Part shown: positions 12,126-23,051 of the stretch, in pieces | How the letters are laid out: every line of letters starts with the position of its first letter | Numbering within the stretch: the first letter of the stretch is position 1 | Assembly: GCA_958450325.1 (NCBI GenBank) | Contig: OY288259.1 | Coordinates: forward strand, 62,579,932-62,643,931 | DNA: 64,000 bases | Origin: Agrostemma githago | Taxonomy: Eukaryota > Streptophyta > Magnoliopsida > Caryophyllales > Caryophyllaceae | Reading direction: 5' to 3' | Notes under the pieces: generated by a model | What the model was told of the DNA's origin: nothing | The model's database searches: none | Seen by the model: the letters and a program-made list of their open reading frames with translations, nothing else | Position numbers and translations under genes: made by a program

Positions 12126-12504
12126 TAGTTTCAATTACTTCCATTACATGTTTGTCTTATTTATCGAAATGGGGATTTACTTACACTTCGTTTATTTTCG
12201 ATGAAAATGAACTCGGCTTGACAGAACATAATAGAGTTAAATTGAACCAAATAGTGTCGAACTGAACTTTATTAATGAGGTTTGAATTGGCTGAGATAAA
12301 CTGAATTTATACGGTTGCATTAAACCAACCTAACCTGAACGGAACCTAATAGAGTACACTTTTTATTCCGAATAGAGTTTGATTGGACTAAAATGTAGTG
12401 AAGCGAAAATAACGGAAAATTAATTAAGCTACAGTGAACCTAAAATAAACCGAAAACTATCCGACTAAACCCACGAAGGAGGAAAGGAACAAAAATTGAG
12501 CGGT
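12126..12504. other. Spacer between Helitron and PPR leader
   Basis: AT-rich sequence with degenerate short repeats (several GAACTGAA/AATAGAGT-like words). No coding sequence or element end recognised. Confidence 0.4.
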
Positions 12505-13147
12505 GCCCCCATTTGAGTATCTACAGACTCAATCTTCGCCGCTTCAATTACACACCCATTGGCTTCAAAATCTTCATTCATCGAAGTTCCTGCAAATTCA
12601 AATTTATCCAACAATCAAGTTACACCCAATTTCGTAAGTTTATCATGCTCAATCTATTTCGTTCACTAAACCCTTAAACCCTAGCAAATTCATCTCTGTA
12701 CTTTTTATCAGCTACTCAGATTTTACTGCACCATATTTTTCCGATTAGTTTCCGATGAATGGAGCAATTTTATGAGTTGGGTAAGTAATTTTGTATTCAA
12801 TTAATCGTAAATATTGAATCTATTTCTGGGTTTGTCATATTTTTTCGATTAGTTTATGATGAATGGAGCAATTTTATGAGCTGGGTAATAATTTTGTGTT
12901 CAATTAATTGGAAAAATTGTATCTATTTCTGGGTTTATCATAATTTTTCCATTAGTTTCTGATGAAACCAATTTTATGAGTTGGATAATAATTTTGTGTT
13001 CAATTTATTGGATTTGTTCGATTACTAATCAATGAAGGGTCCGATTATACGAAGTGGGTAGCTCTTAATTTTGATGGGATCAAGTCATTTTGTATTCAAC
13101 TTATTGGGTTTATTAGATTCATTGATAGCTTGGAAGTTATTGAGATA
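12505..13147 (+). promoter_or_regulatory. Repetitive 5' leader of the PPR gene
   Basis: The leader contains a telo-box-like AAACCCTAG at about 12675. It then holds three successive diverged units of about 100 bp built on GATGAATGGAGCAATTTTATGAGTTGGGTAA (near 12754, 12857 and 12957). The first unit ends in GGGTAAGTAAT, a good splice donor; the later units carry weakened GGGTAATAAT and GGATAATAAT versions. This suggests a 5' UTR exon end and donor duplicated into its own intron. A related copy lies at 3908-4280. Confidence 0.6.
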
Positions 13148-13282
13148 ATGGGATTTGCTGGATTATTGCGTTTTCTTGAGTATGAACTTTGTAGCTGGTC
13201 AGTTTGGTCGAAGGCTTTTCATGAGGCTGCCCCTGTGTTGTTTCCGACTCGGTTTCATGGGACGAGCATTTTGCAATTATAG
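13148..13282 (+). other. Upstream ORF overlapping the PPR start codon
   Basis: An ATG at 13148, 34 bases before the PPR start, opens a 44-codon frame (MGFAGLLRFL...) that overlaps the PPR coding sequence out of frame and stops at 13280-13282. If the transcript includes it, ribosomes would need leaky scanning to reach the PPR start. There is no sign that the peptide itself is functional. Confidence 0.4.
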
Positions 13283-14681
13283 CTCTTGTAGTGATAGTGA
13301 TGATAGTAGTAGCTGTAGTAATGGGTTTGATCATTTTGAGAAATTGATTAGAGAAAATTGGAAGTTTTCGGAATTTGATAGAACTATGGAGATTGGTATT
13401 GACGATGATAATGAGGATGAAAAGGAGGATCGGAATCAGGGTGATTTTTCGATGAATGAGTTTTACGAGAATACTAGGAGCGATGTGGATAGGTTGTTTG
13501 ATATATTGAGGCAAGATGGTCTAGGGTTTGATGTGAGATCGGGTTTGGACGAATCGAATGTGAGGATTTCAGGGTTTATAGTAAGGCAAGTCCTTTTGAA
13601 GATTTTGAAAATCGTCGACTCTGAAAATAGGATGGTGTGCTCGAAATGGGCTTACAAGTTTTTTATATGGTGTAGTGATCAGGAATACTATACGCATACC
13701 GTCAATGCGTACCATTTACTGATGCAAATCTTTGCTGCCACGGAGGAATTTAAGGCAATGTGGCGGTTAGTTGATGAGATGACAGAAAAAGGGTACCCTA
13801 TTACTGCTAGGACTTTCAACATTTTGATATGTTGTTGTCGTGAAGTAGGATTGCAAAGGACGGTTGTCGAGAAATTTGTTAGTTCAAAAACATTCAATTA
13901 TCGTCCCTTTAAGCATTCCTACAACGCTATTTTGCTTTGCCTTCTCAATGTAAAGCAACATAAGTTAGTCGAGTGGGTATATCAACGAATGTTGTCGGAT
14001 GGGTATTCGCCCGACACTCTAAGCTATAATATTCTCATACGTGCGCACTATAGGTTGGGACAGTTGAACCACGTCCACCGTTTACTTGATGAAATGGGTA
14101 AGGCGGGTTTTTCTCCGGATTCTCATACTTATAATATCCTTCTTCATATTCTCGGGAATGGGCACCGGCCTCTTGCCGCAGTCCATCTATTGAACCACAT
14201 GAAGGAAGTTGGAGTTCATCCAAGCTCTCTTCACTTCACAACCTTAATTGATGGTTTGAGCAGGTCCGGGGATATGGATGCGTGTAAGTATTTCTTTGAT
14301 GAGATGGTTAAGAACGAGATAAAGCCGGATGTCGTTTGCTACACGATTTTAATCAACGGATATGTAGCGTCCGGGAAGTTTGACAAGGCACAAGAGCTTT
14401 TCGATGATATGATTGTAGAAGGACAACTGCCGAACGCTTTTACATACAACTCTATGATTCGGGGACTTTGTATGGCCGAGAAATTTAAGGAGGCGTGTTC
14501 TTTGTTGAAGAAAATGGAGAAGAAAGGTTGTACTCCAAACTTTCTTGTGTACAGTTCCTTGATTAGTTATCTACGGAGCGCTGGCAGAGTTTCCGAAGCA
14601 CGCGGAATTATGAAACATATGATTGAAAAAGGACAATATGTTCATCGCGTCTCAAGGTTTCGTGGATACAGGAAATCATAG
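13182..14681 (+). CDS. P-class pentatricopeptide repeat protein, probably mitochondrial
   Basis: Single-exon ORF of 499 residues from the ATG at 13182. This start gives a typical Arg-rich, acid-free presequence (MNFVAGQFGRRLFMRLPLC) before a Ser/Asp-rich linker. From about residue 165 onward there are roughly nine 35-residue PPR motifs of the P type, seen as repeats of YNxLI..LxxxGxxxxAxxLLxxMxxxGxxPD. It ends in a short basic tail (FRGYRKS) as in the At1g55630/At3g60050 group, without E, E+ or DYW extension. P-class PPR proteins bind organelle RNAs sequence-specifically and act in stability, splicing or translation. The frame is intact with no internal stops; target RNA cannot be inferred by eye. 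Confidence 0.88.
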   Translation: MNFVAGQFGRRLFMRLPLCCFRLGFMGRAFCNYSSCSDSDDSSSCSNGFDHFEKLIRENWKFSEFDRTMEIGIDDDNEDEKEDRNQGDFSMNEFYENTRSDVDRLFDILRQDGLGFDVRSGLDESNVRISGFIVRQVLLKILKIVDSENRMVCSKWAYKFFIWCSDQEYYTHTVNAYHLLMQIFAATEEFKAMWRLVDEMTEKGYPITARTFNILICCCREVGLQRTVVEKFVSSKTFNYRPFKHSYNAILLCLLNVKQHKLVEWVYQRMLSDGYSPDTLSYNILIRAHYRLGQLNHVHRLLDEMGKAGFSPDSHTYNILLHILGNGHRPLAAVHLLNHMKEVGVHPSSLHFTTLIDGLSRSGDMDACKYFFDEMVKNEIKPDVVCYTILINGYVASGKFDKAQELFDDMIVEGQLPNAFTYNSMIRGLCMAEKFKEACSLLKKMEKKGCTPNFLVYSSLISYLRSAGRVSEARGIMKHMIEKGQYVHRVSRFRGYRKS

Positions 14682-14784
14682 TCATAGGAATAAGATGTTT
14701 TACTCGAGATTACGTCACACGCATGTCTGAATCATGAGTGTCTGACACGGTTTCCGTATCTTTACCGTGTATGAGAACAAGGGT

Positions 14785-14856
14785 TAGTTTAAATGGTACG
14801 TGATCTCTTACTCCGACTCCGACCATGATGTCGGAGGTTCGATTCTCATGTGTAAC
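14785..14856 (+). repeat. tRNA-derived SINE-like promoter remnant
   Basis: GGTTAGTTTAAATGGTA resembles a pol III A box. GGAGGTTCGATTCTC, about 50 bp later, matches the B-box consensus GGTTCGANTC. No tRNA acceptor stem or anticodon arm can be formed, so this is more likely the head of a tRNA-derived SINE than a tRNA gene. Confidence 0.35.
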
Positions 14857-15016
14857 TTAGTGCGCGCTTCTTCGGACAACGAAATGTTTTTACAGTGCAT
14901 CACTCGGTCTCCTGCTACTTGTGTCAGAAGTCACCTGAATTCTTATGGTATGAAACACTTGCCATTTTATCAATTCTTTTTTAGTCCAAATTTAATGCGC
15001 GATGCTTCCATACGGA

Positions 15017-15232
15017 AAAGTTGTCATTTTGATGATTGTTATCCTCTTACATTTGATAATTGATTGTGTTTGTTCATCAAATTTAAAAGTCTGTCATTTT
15101 TTATGATTGTTAACCTCGTACATAGGAATACGAGATTATTGAGGAAGTTGTCATTTTTTATGATTGTCAAGCTCCTGCATAGGAATAAGTTTGGGAAAAT
15201 TGTCATTTTTTATGATTGTCGAGCCGTTTAGA
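15017..15232 (+). repeat. Four-unit imperfect tandem repeat
   Basis: Four units start at about 15020, 15092, 15150 and 15200. Each is built on TTGTCATTTTTTATGATTGT followed by a variable GAGCC/CCTCGTACATAGGAAT tail. Spacing is about 50-70 bp. It lies in the 3' flank of the PPR gene and has no coding potential. Confidence 0.6.
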
Positions 15233-17194
15233 ATCGAGCTTGATAATAATTGCTGTGTAGTGTAGAATCTATTGTTTGTCTTTCCTCATCTTCATTGGGT
15301 CCCTCTCGGTTGATGATCATCCAGTTTTTTAACCTATAACATGGTATTAGTCGATACGGAGTACAATCTATTGAGTACATGGAAGCGTTTTCTGAAGCAA
15401 CTCCCTATCTTTTGCTGTTTCCGTACTTCCGTAAGTTGGCGACATTGAGGAAGAACTCGCAGATGTATGGTACATTCCCTTTCTCGACTTTCTATATCTG
15501 ACAATGCTTAAAGATTGGCATTAAAATCACGATGTAACGGTTTAGCTATTCATTTTGTGCCATGATGCTTGTTTGAGTTAGCAGAGATGGATCATGGATG
15601 TGGACACCCATGTCAGTACACGGCTTACAACCCAAGAAGGCACGAGCACAGGTAATTAGCTTATAGTTTACATACAATGGTACGCGTTGGATGAATCATA
15701 ATTCATAGCACATAACGAATATCCTGGATTCTCCATCGCTTTCTGAACGTTGATGGATACCTTAAAATATGAGGAATCCCATTGTTTCAATGCTACCAGT
15801 GTTTAGCTTGTTTGGTTTGGCCTTTTAGCCTTTAGGTAATATACTCCGTATTCCACTTTAGTTTATCACTGAAGATCATTGTTCTTTTTTCGTGTCTCAT
15901 TTTATGTTGGAGCTTTTTTCGTGTCACATGGACTTTTTTTCTTGGTATTTACATGTGTAAAGAAAAAAAAGAGGATCGTAGAACAACAAATTGATGGGAC
16001 ACCAAACGAAACAGTCGCCACTCGGTAGTGTTCATGACCATGATAATATGATACGAGTATTTATCAATTTAGTTTTCTTTTTCTTTGCTTCTCATTAATT
16101 TAGTAGTGTAGTTGGACCATTTGTTTTTTAAATTCTTTTCAGCTCGCTCATTTCAGTTTAGTCTGTTGCACTCATTTTGGTTCAGTTCAGTCTGATGACA
16201 TTTATTTTGTCTTAACAACTTCAGGTCACTCCAGCTCAGTTAACCTATGCCAGCCCAAAAAAACATGATCTTAGTGTTATGTCTCACGCTCAGTGTGAAA
16301 CGATCTTATAGCAGGTTGTTTGTGTGAAAAAGGTTTTAACAAATGAGTTGGGAAAACAAAGAAGATGTGGTATTGCGCACTGTGTGTGGTGTTAAATCTC
16401 TCACTCACATTCAATGAAAAGTACTTATCGTTAAAGGCCACTAATTGGTGATGCATACTCAAGCAACTCAAAACCATCGTTTCAAAGTGAGATGAATTGA
16501 ACTGAACCGAGTTTGAAGACCGCCAACGACTTACTCCGTATTAATCTAGAGGGGAAACAGAACACTACTTTTCCTTGCTAAACCTGTGTTTATACGAGGC
16601 ACACTTAATATTCACGTAATTCAATAACTATGACTCACGGGATCAACACATTATGTAGTTGCCTTCTTTTTCTGGAAGGAAAAGAAAAAACAAAATGTCT
16701 CCATACATGTACAAATCTTTTGACAAGAAAACAATCATCGATCATAATCGTATCAATAATTCTACTCCGTAGTAACGAAGTTCAATTTTCTTAAGAATGG
16801 CCCCTCGATAATTTTTTTGTTTTTTGGTTCCAAGTGAACATCATGGATTTACCTCCAATAATATGATTGGAGTTGGGTGGACTGGGCTCTTACTCACTTA
16901 AGTTAGTTCTTATTTGTTTTCGATAAACATTGCTATTACAGACAAATCGAAGCACAAGTGATAAAATTTCACGATAAATCCGTCATAAATTTAAGATAAA
17001 TCACATTTTAATCGTGAGTACTGAGTCTAATAACAATAATTACCAAATATATCCAATGTCTTTTTTTGTGACTAATTTCGAGAGAAGTTTCAGTTGTAAG
17101 AATAATATTATGACAAATTCTCATGTGTGATCGTAAAGCCGTCACATGTGGTTGAATCCTACCAAGCGAGACTTGCTGGTTATAAGAATTACGA

Positions 17195-18177
17195 TCACGA
17201 TTTCACTTCGTCTTTCTTCTCTTCTTTTTTCTCTTCCTTCTTCTCTTCCTTTTTCTCTTCTTTCTTTTCTTCCTTCTTCTCTTCTTTTGCTGGACCAACT
17301 GATATTATATCAACCTTACCAACTTTCTTCAGTTTCTTGACAACTGCAACTGTATCCATCTGCCCTATTACTGTCAATTTCTGCTCTTTTAGATCTGCTG
17401 CTATTGAATCCACCCCTGTTCAATTCACACTCCACCCCTTTAAATATCGTATTTGTAATAATATCATATTCTCGGAATAAAAACCAGGGTTAGCTCAAGT
17501 CGTAATATTCTCATATGCGACCTAAGAACGCAGAAAAAAAAAAAAACTCATATTCTGGATATACTAGTCGATAATACATTAATGTACGCTGTCTCATTTG
17601 AGATTTGATATCGATCATCTGATAATGATACTTATTCATGACCAATCCATGAATAAAAATGAGTACGGCAATAATGGCATATAACACAAACTTTGGTAAT
17701 AAGAATTCTAGATTCATTAAAATCTAGAATTAATTATAAATAAATAATCGACAGTTATAATTAAAATCTCATTTATTTATTTACTTTTTATATATTTTTT
17801 TTTATGATGCATGGTTATATAATTAATTATAAATAAATAATCGACAGAGACAAAATGGTGTACCAAAAATATCAGCAGCAGCTTCAATTGCCTTCTGCTT
17901 TGTTTTTTCATCAGTCATGGTGAGGACCTTAAGCACCACTTTCTGCTAAAAGTGAAAACAAATTTAAAAAATAAAAATAAAAAAAACTTAATAAGACGAC
18001 CAAATTCATTAAAAATTAGAGATATATATATAGGATAAATGTAATATTTTGGTTTGAATATGTAATGTTTCCATCACGACCTATGAAAGACAATTTTCTG
18101 GACCCGTTACTGAATAAATTCATAACAAATTAGAATTGGGAATTTAGGATGAATGTAAAGAAAAATACCTGAGCCAT
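17195..18177 (-). CDS. Heavy-metal-associated (HMA-fold) plant protein lacking the metal-binding motif
   Basis: Three exons on the minus strand join in frame: 18177-18169 (MAQ), 17942-17864 and 17415-17195. They give 102 residues. Splice sites are CAG/gtattt, gcag/AAA, G/gtacac and acag/GGG. The product is one HMA beta-alpha-beta domain: KVVLKVLTMTDEKTKQKA, then VDSIAADLKEQKLTVIG and VKKLKKVGKVDIISVGP. It is followed by seven KKEE-type repeats and ends KKDEVKS. The usual MxCxxC metal ligand loop is replaced by TMTDEK, and no CaaX prenylation box is present. It thus matches the HPP/HIPP39-like subgroup, thought to work in stress signalling or as interaction partners rather than as copper carriers. 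That role is inferred from family only. Confidence 0.82.
17729..17847 (+). repeat. Direct repeat in the HPP intron
   Basis: A stretch containing AATTAATTATAAATAAATAATCGACAG occurs near 17728 and again near 17820, both inside the second intron of the HMA gene. It is probably a local duplication. Confidence 0.55.
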
Positions 18178-19764
18178 ATATGTCTATGTTGTTGGCTGAT
18201 GTTTGAACAAGTTGTTAAAGTGAGAATACTCAACACTAAATAGCGTGAGTGTAATGGAAAAAAGGAGAAGAATTGAGTGGGTTTGAGTTTAATTTAAAGA
18301 AGAACCCGAGGCCGGATTCTCCTATAGATTTATAGGATTGTCTTACAATATAAGATGATGATCAATTAAGATGATTTTTCAACTAAAAGTCGGACCAATT
18401 GGGTTTTTACATAGTGGGCTGATTTTATAATGTAAGACCGTCTTCTTTAATAATTCGTCGAGTCAAATTGTCCAAATGTGAGGTTGGTGATTCATTGACC
18501 CATCTCCTATATGATTATAGGACCGTCTTATAGTATAAGACAACGAGTTTAATGTGGAGTAAACCATATTAAAAGTGGAGATTATCGTTAAAAACGAGGA
18601 GTTTTTAATGTAATTGGTTCGATTTTAGACTTTTAGGTAATTGTTTGACTTTAATAATCCGTATACATATACCGAGTAATTTGTGAATCGGGTTGTACAA
18701 ATGTGAGGTTGGTGATTCATTGACATGGATGTGGGTCCAGTTTAGTGGTCTTTTTGCAGCCTAATTCACAAAAGTCGGCCAAAATAATGCTTACTTTTTG
18801 TGCCAACTGCCAAAGCCCATTCTGTAGTTATGGTACATTTGTATTACGTGATCCATGATAAAAAGAAAAATAAAATAAAACTGGTGGTACAGTTTTTTAC
18901 GTCTGTGGAAGGTGTTGCTTACAACTACAAGACGGTTTTATATGTGAGATAATACATATTTAATATTTATTTATCGTAAATTAATGATATTTTTATATTA
19001 GGGATCATCTTATGAGATTTTTTCACCCAAAAAATGCATTACAAAATTAAAATAAAGGGGCGAAGCTCAAAATTATTACTCATAATCAGTTGTATCTTAA
19101 TCATTAGGTTAAGAAGTTAAGTATTGTCGCTTTATGTAATTATGTAGTAAACGCTATTAAAATCAAGCTGTTAGTTCGATTTCAAAGTTATCTAGTCATT
19201 GCTTATTCTAAATTGGTTTTCTTCCTTGGATAACCAATGATTCTAGAAACAGAATTCAATGAATTTAGTTGGGAGATGTTGATCCTTTCTTTATGGGTAT
19301 ATCTGTCGTGTAGATGATATAATCACGCAGTTCAACACTTCTACTTTCTAATTTATTGACAATGATTTACCAGTTTATATGATTGTATTATTGAAAATAA
19401 TTTGACGATTCCAGAGAACAATTTATATTAACCGATCTCAAATTATTTTGAAACTAAGCGTCCGATGTTGTCCTTGTTGCTGAATAGAATTCATCATTGT
19501 AAAGCATATTTGAAGAGCAGTAGACAAAGGTTGGGATAAAGTTCCGCAACTTTTGGTCGCAAGACGCGTGACCAAACAAGTAAAAGCTACCTTCTTTATC
19601 AAAAGATTCTCAGTCCAATGTCCAACACTTATCAGCCCAATCAAACTTAATCAAATCAGCCCATATATCGAAATGGAGTAATACCTGCGCCAGTTAGCCC
19701 AATTGAAATCTAACTTAGGCTCTCTTCTTTTCATCTCAATTCAATTCAATTATTTTCACCTCAA
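18178..19764. other. Intergenic AT-rich region with repeat fragments
   Basis: No gene supported. Related short blocks recur within it: CTCCTATA...TATAGGA(C/T)(C/T)GTCTTA near 18320 and 18505, and AAATGTGAGGTTGGTGATTCATTGAC near 18475 and 18697. These indicate local duplication of a MITE-like sequence. Confidence 0.42.
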
Positions 19765-19773
19765 TTTAATTTA

Positions 19774-20805
19774 GGGTTATTTAACAACAATAATACCAAC
19801 TATAGGCCGTCTTCCCAAAATAATATCAATTTTAATAAATCTGAGAATAATACGTATTATTGGAGTAGTTAAACAAGAGTAGTATAGGTGACCGGTTACC
19901 TATAGAACCCTTCCACCTTCCTTTTTCATCTTTAATTTTATTTAACGGCAATAATACCAACTATAGAACGTCTTCCGAAAATAATTTCAATTTTAATAAA
20001 TCAGAGAAAAATACGTATTTTTGGAGTCATTAAACCAAAATAGTATAGATGATCAGTTAGCGGTAAAACCCGTTCCCCTTCCTTTTTCGCCTTTAATTTA
20101 TTTCAAATTACTTCATTCCTTTTCACTTAGTGTACGGGGCATTAAATGTCATTCATGTCCTCCGTCTTACTCTTCCTTCAAGTTTTCAACCTCACCAAAT
20201 CTAGCTAACAACACAATCCTACACCAAATCAACACGTTAATATAAACGAAACATATAGAAAAAAAACTAAAGAAGGATGAAGGGTAATGGAGAGAGAGAG
20301 AGTGAAGGAGAGAACGAAGAGAGGCAGACCTGACAAAATTGACCCGACCCAAATAAGCCAAATTGAACCTGACCCGACACCTGAATTGAAGACTTGATTT
20401 TGACCCGTAATCCGAATTAACCCGAGCTAACTCGAAACTGACCCGACTATTATTATATAAAACAAGTCGATATCCCTACCAAAGTTGAAAACAACAAACC
20501 CGAGAATGACTCGAACCCGAAATTATCCGACCCGATCCGAAGTTAACCCGATTATTATAACACAAAAGTGGTCCGACCCAAAGCTAACCCAACACGGTTC
20601 ACCCGTTATCCAGGTCTAAGTAAGAGGATGGAGGATAAGTAGCAGGTTAAATATTAATTAGGTGACCTGATGTAGCAGGTTATAAAGTCACTTATACTAC
20701 TCTTGTTTAACTACTCCAATAATACGTATTATTCTCAGATTTATTGAAATTGGTATTATTTTGGGAAGACGCCCTATAGTTGGTATTATTGTCGTTAAAT
20801 AACCC
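19774..20805. mobile_element. Non-autonomous Mutator-like element (MULE) with 9-bp TSD
   Basis: The 1032-bp element has terminal inverted repeats of about 110 bp starting GGGTTATTTAAC on the left and ending GTTAAATAACCC on the right. It is flanked by the 9-bp duplication TTTAATTTA at 19765-19773 and 20806-20814. Long TIRs plus a 9-bp TSD are diagnostic of Mutator-like elements. The left TIR is duplicated internally (second, more diverged copy about 19936-20085). The interior near 20330-20610 is an irregular run of GACCCGA-type words. No transposase ORF. Confidence 0.82.
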
Positions 20806-20818
20806 TTTAATTTAATTA

Positions 20819-21743
20819 GGGGGCGTTTGGTTCATCAAAGGGAAAGAGAATAAAATCAACAAAGGGAACAGAGAAAAATGAATGAGATTACCCCAAATTT
20901 AGGTTGTTGTTTGGTTTCAATGAAACAAAATGAATTTCACCCAACGTTCACTCAAACTCAACATTAGCGGTATGCCATCATATTATTTATACTTATATAA
21001 AATAATAAAATTAATAAATTAATATCTAAATCATAAAAATAATAAAAAAATAATTTTTGTAGTATCTTTTGATAATAAAATACCTGTAAATTATTTTTAC
21101 ACTTTTTTAATTGTAAATATGGTAAATATATGGAGTAATAATTACTACAATAGGATAAATTTTAAAAAATGTATTTCACCCAACGTTCACTCAAACTCAA
21201 CATTAGCGGTATGCCATCATATTATTTATACTTATATAAAATAATAAAATAAATAAATTAATATCTAAATTATAAAAATAATAAAAAAATAATTTTTGTA
21301 GTATCTTTTGATAATAAAATACCTGTAAATTATTTTTACACTTTTTTAATTGTAAATATGGTAAATATATGGAGTAATAATTACTACAATAGGATAAATT
21401 TTAAAAAATGTATTTTCGACTCATATTTGACATGACTCGAAAGTGTGGTGGTGTTCGTAATGGTGGTAGGTGGGCCTTGGTGGTGGTGGTCGTAGTGGTG
21501 GTGGGTGGACTTTGGTGGTGGTGGTGATGGTGGCAGTTGTTGGTGATGGTGATGTGATGACTAGGTTGTTGAGTGGGGAAAAGGAATTCAATTACCTTGG
21601 GGATGGGGGTAAGAAGGTAGAGGAGTTTGGGGGAAAAAGAAGGGGAAAGGGGATGATTGATTTGGCTAAACATACACAAACAAAGGGAATCGTGAATTTT
21701 GATTCCCTTTACCTTTCCTGAATAACTCATACCAAACGGCCCC
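20819..21743. mobile_element. PIF/Harbinger-like (Tourist) non-autonomous element with TTA TSD
   Basis: The TIR GGGGGCGTTTGGT at the left pairs with ACCAAACGGCCCC at the right. Both ends are flanked by TTA (20816-20818 and 21744-21746). GGGNCNGTTTGG ends with a TTA duplication are the hallmark of Tourist/Harbinger elements. The 925-bp interior has no transposase, but contains a 239-bp tandem duplication and a GGT-rich stretch. The left edge lies 1 bp from the target duplication of the Mutator element. Confidence 0.75.
20934..21411 (+). repeat. 239-bp near-identical tandem duplication inside the Harbinger-like element
   Basis: ATTTCACCCAACGTTCACTC begins both units, at 20934 and 21173. The units match base for base apart from a few substitutions, indicating a recent internal duplication. 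Confidence 0.88.
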
Positions 21744-21948
21744 TTAGTTTAATTCTGTCCCACAAGCTTCATTTTGTTGTATTTATCCTAACTCAGTTCA
21801 GTTCAATTTAATTCAATTCAGAGTATTTTAGGTCAAAAGAACTTAATCCAAATAAATTAGAGATGAAATCACACAAAAAAGGTAGGTAGGAACAAGTAAG
21901 GCCAACAAATTAAATTCGCCAATAATGTTACAAACTAAACCCAACAAA

Positions 21949-23051
21949 TTACATAATGGTACAAGCATGAGGGTTGTCATCACTGAAAATAGAAGCCACG
22001 GCCTCGTCGGACGCCACGGCCAAAGAGTAGACGGCCGGGGTGTGGAAAAAGGCATGGACATTTCTTGAAACGAGACTGTTAGACGTCGTGGTGTCGTAAT
22101 AATGGTCAGTTATGTAGGCAGGATACTTGTAAAATGAGGTATAGTGAGAATGTGAAGGGAAAGGCCATGGTTCAGCTGCTTTTCCTGCCCTTTTAATTGC
22201 CTTTATTACCTTCATTTCTTCTAACCTAAACCCTCTTACTGTCACCTTTTGGGTCTCCATCTCTACCTCTATCTCCTCCACACCTACATTTGTAATTATG
22301 TAAATAATCATGTTAATTATCCATTTCCAAGTATAAGTATTAGTCCATGTAAAATTGCAGTTGATCCCGTGGAATTTAGTTTGATTCATTTTCAGAGTAA
22401 ATGTAAGAATTTTTTATAATAATTTTATCAATATAAAATGAAAGATATTAATGGATGAAACACACGCACGTCTACAAATATGTTAAAAGTATATGCGTAA
22501 TCTGAATTTGAATGAAGTGTATAATGGGAAATTATTGTAGATACATAGGGCAGTGCATACTCCATTATTATTGGACATACAATGTAGATAAGAATTAATA
22601 ATACTCCGTAACAGAAGTAATAAGATTTCAAATTTAGAATAAACAAAGATTTAAAGATAAGACATAATGGGAAATTAATAATTGGTAGTTTGACCCTATA
22701 CCAACTGAGGTGGGTTTACTGTAGTCTGTAGGGTATAAAACTTTAGATACAATGTGACAATGTTGAAATAAGAGGGCACCATCCACATTTGTGAGGCCAT
22801 TACATAAATTATTAATGTAAGGAACTATATCTAATAATTTTTTTTTTTTTTAAAATATGGAGTATGTTTTCTGGACAAACGTTATCGTATTGATTGAATT
22901 TTCTATTATTAAAAATAATGATAATACCAAGTAACACCAAAAAAAAAAGTGAATCTGAACTCAAACCTTTAAGTTTGAGAAGTGTCTTCTTTAATTTGGC
23001 AGCACATCCCTCACAGTCTAGGTTTGGCACTAATACCTCCACCATCTGCAT
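21949..23051 (-). CDS. Heavy-metal-associated isoprenylated plant protein (HIPP), CxxC and CaaX present
   Basis: Two exons on the minus strand, 23051-22967 and 22283-21949, join in phase 1 (AAAG/gtttga and tgtag/GTG) to give 139 residues. The HMA domain begins at the N-terminus: VEVLVPNLDCEGCAAKLKK, with metal ligands Cys13 and Cys16. It continues VEEIEVEMETQKVTVRG and ends by about residue 70. The C-terminal part is Tyr/His-rich and finishes FSDDNPHACTIM, a CaaX farnesylation box. HIPPs are prenylated metallochaperones acting in heavy-metal and stress responses at membranes. The start could also be the second ATG at 23045. An ATGCAG acceptor directly before it leaves room for an upstream exon that I could not identify. 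The intron is 683 bp and AT-rich. Confidence 0.85.

Larger units (their letters stand above)
14682..17194. other. Intergenic region downstream of the PPR gene
   Basis: No supported gene. It contains a tRNA-like A/B-box pair near 14786-14850, a short tandem array at 15017-15232, several TACTCCGTA words (15842, 16532, 16763), and otherwise AT-rich DNA. A short open stretch near 15590 (MDHGCGHPCQ...) is too short to support. Confidence 0.45.

Noticed and set aside
17127..17480. Plus-strand Phe-Ser-rich ORF
   Set aside because: It is antisense to the KKEE repeats of the HMA protein; the minus-strand gene has splice sites and family homology.
21470..21721. Gly/Val-rich ORF
   Set aside because: It arises from a GGT-rich stretch inside the Harbinger-like element and has no recognisable domain.
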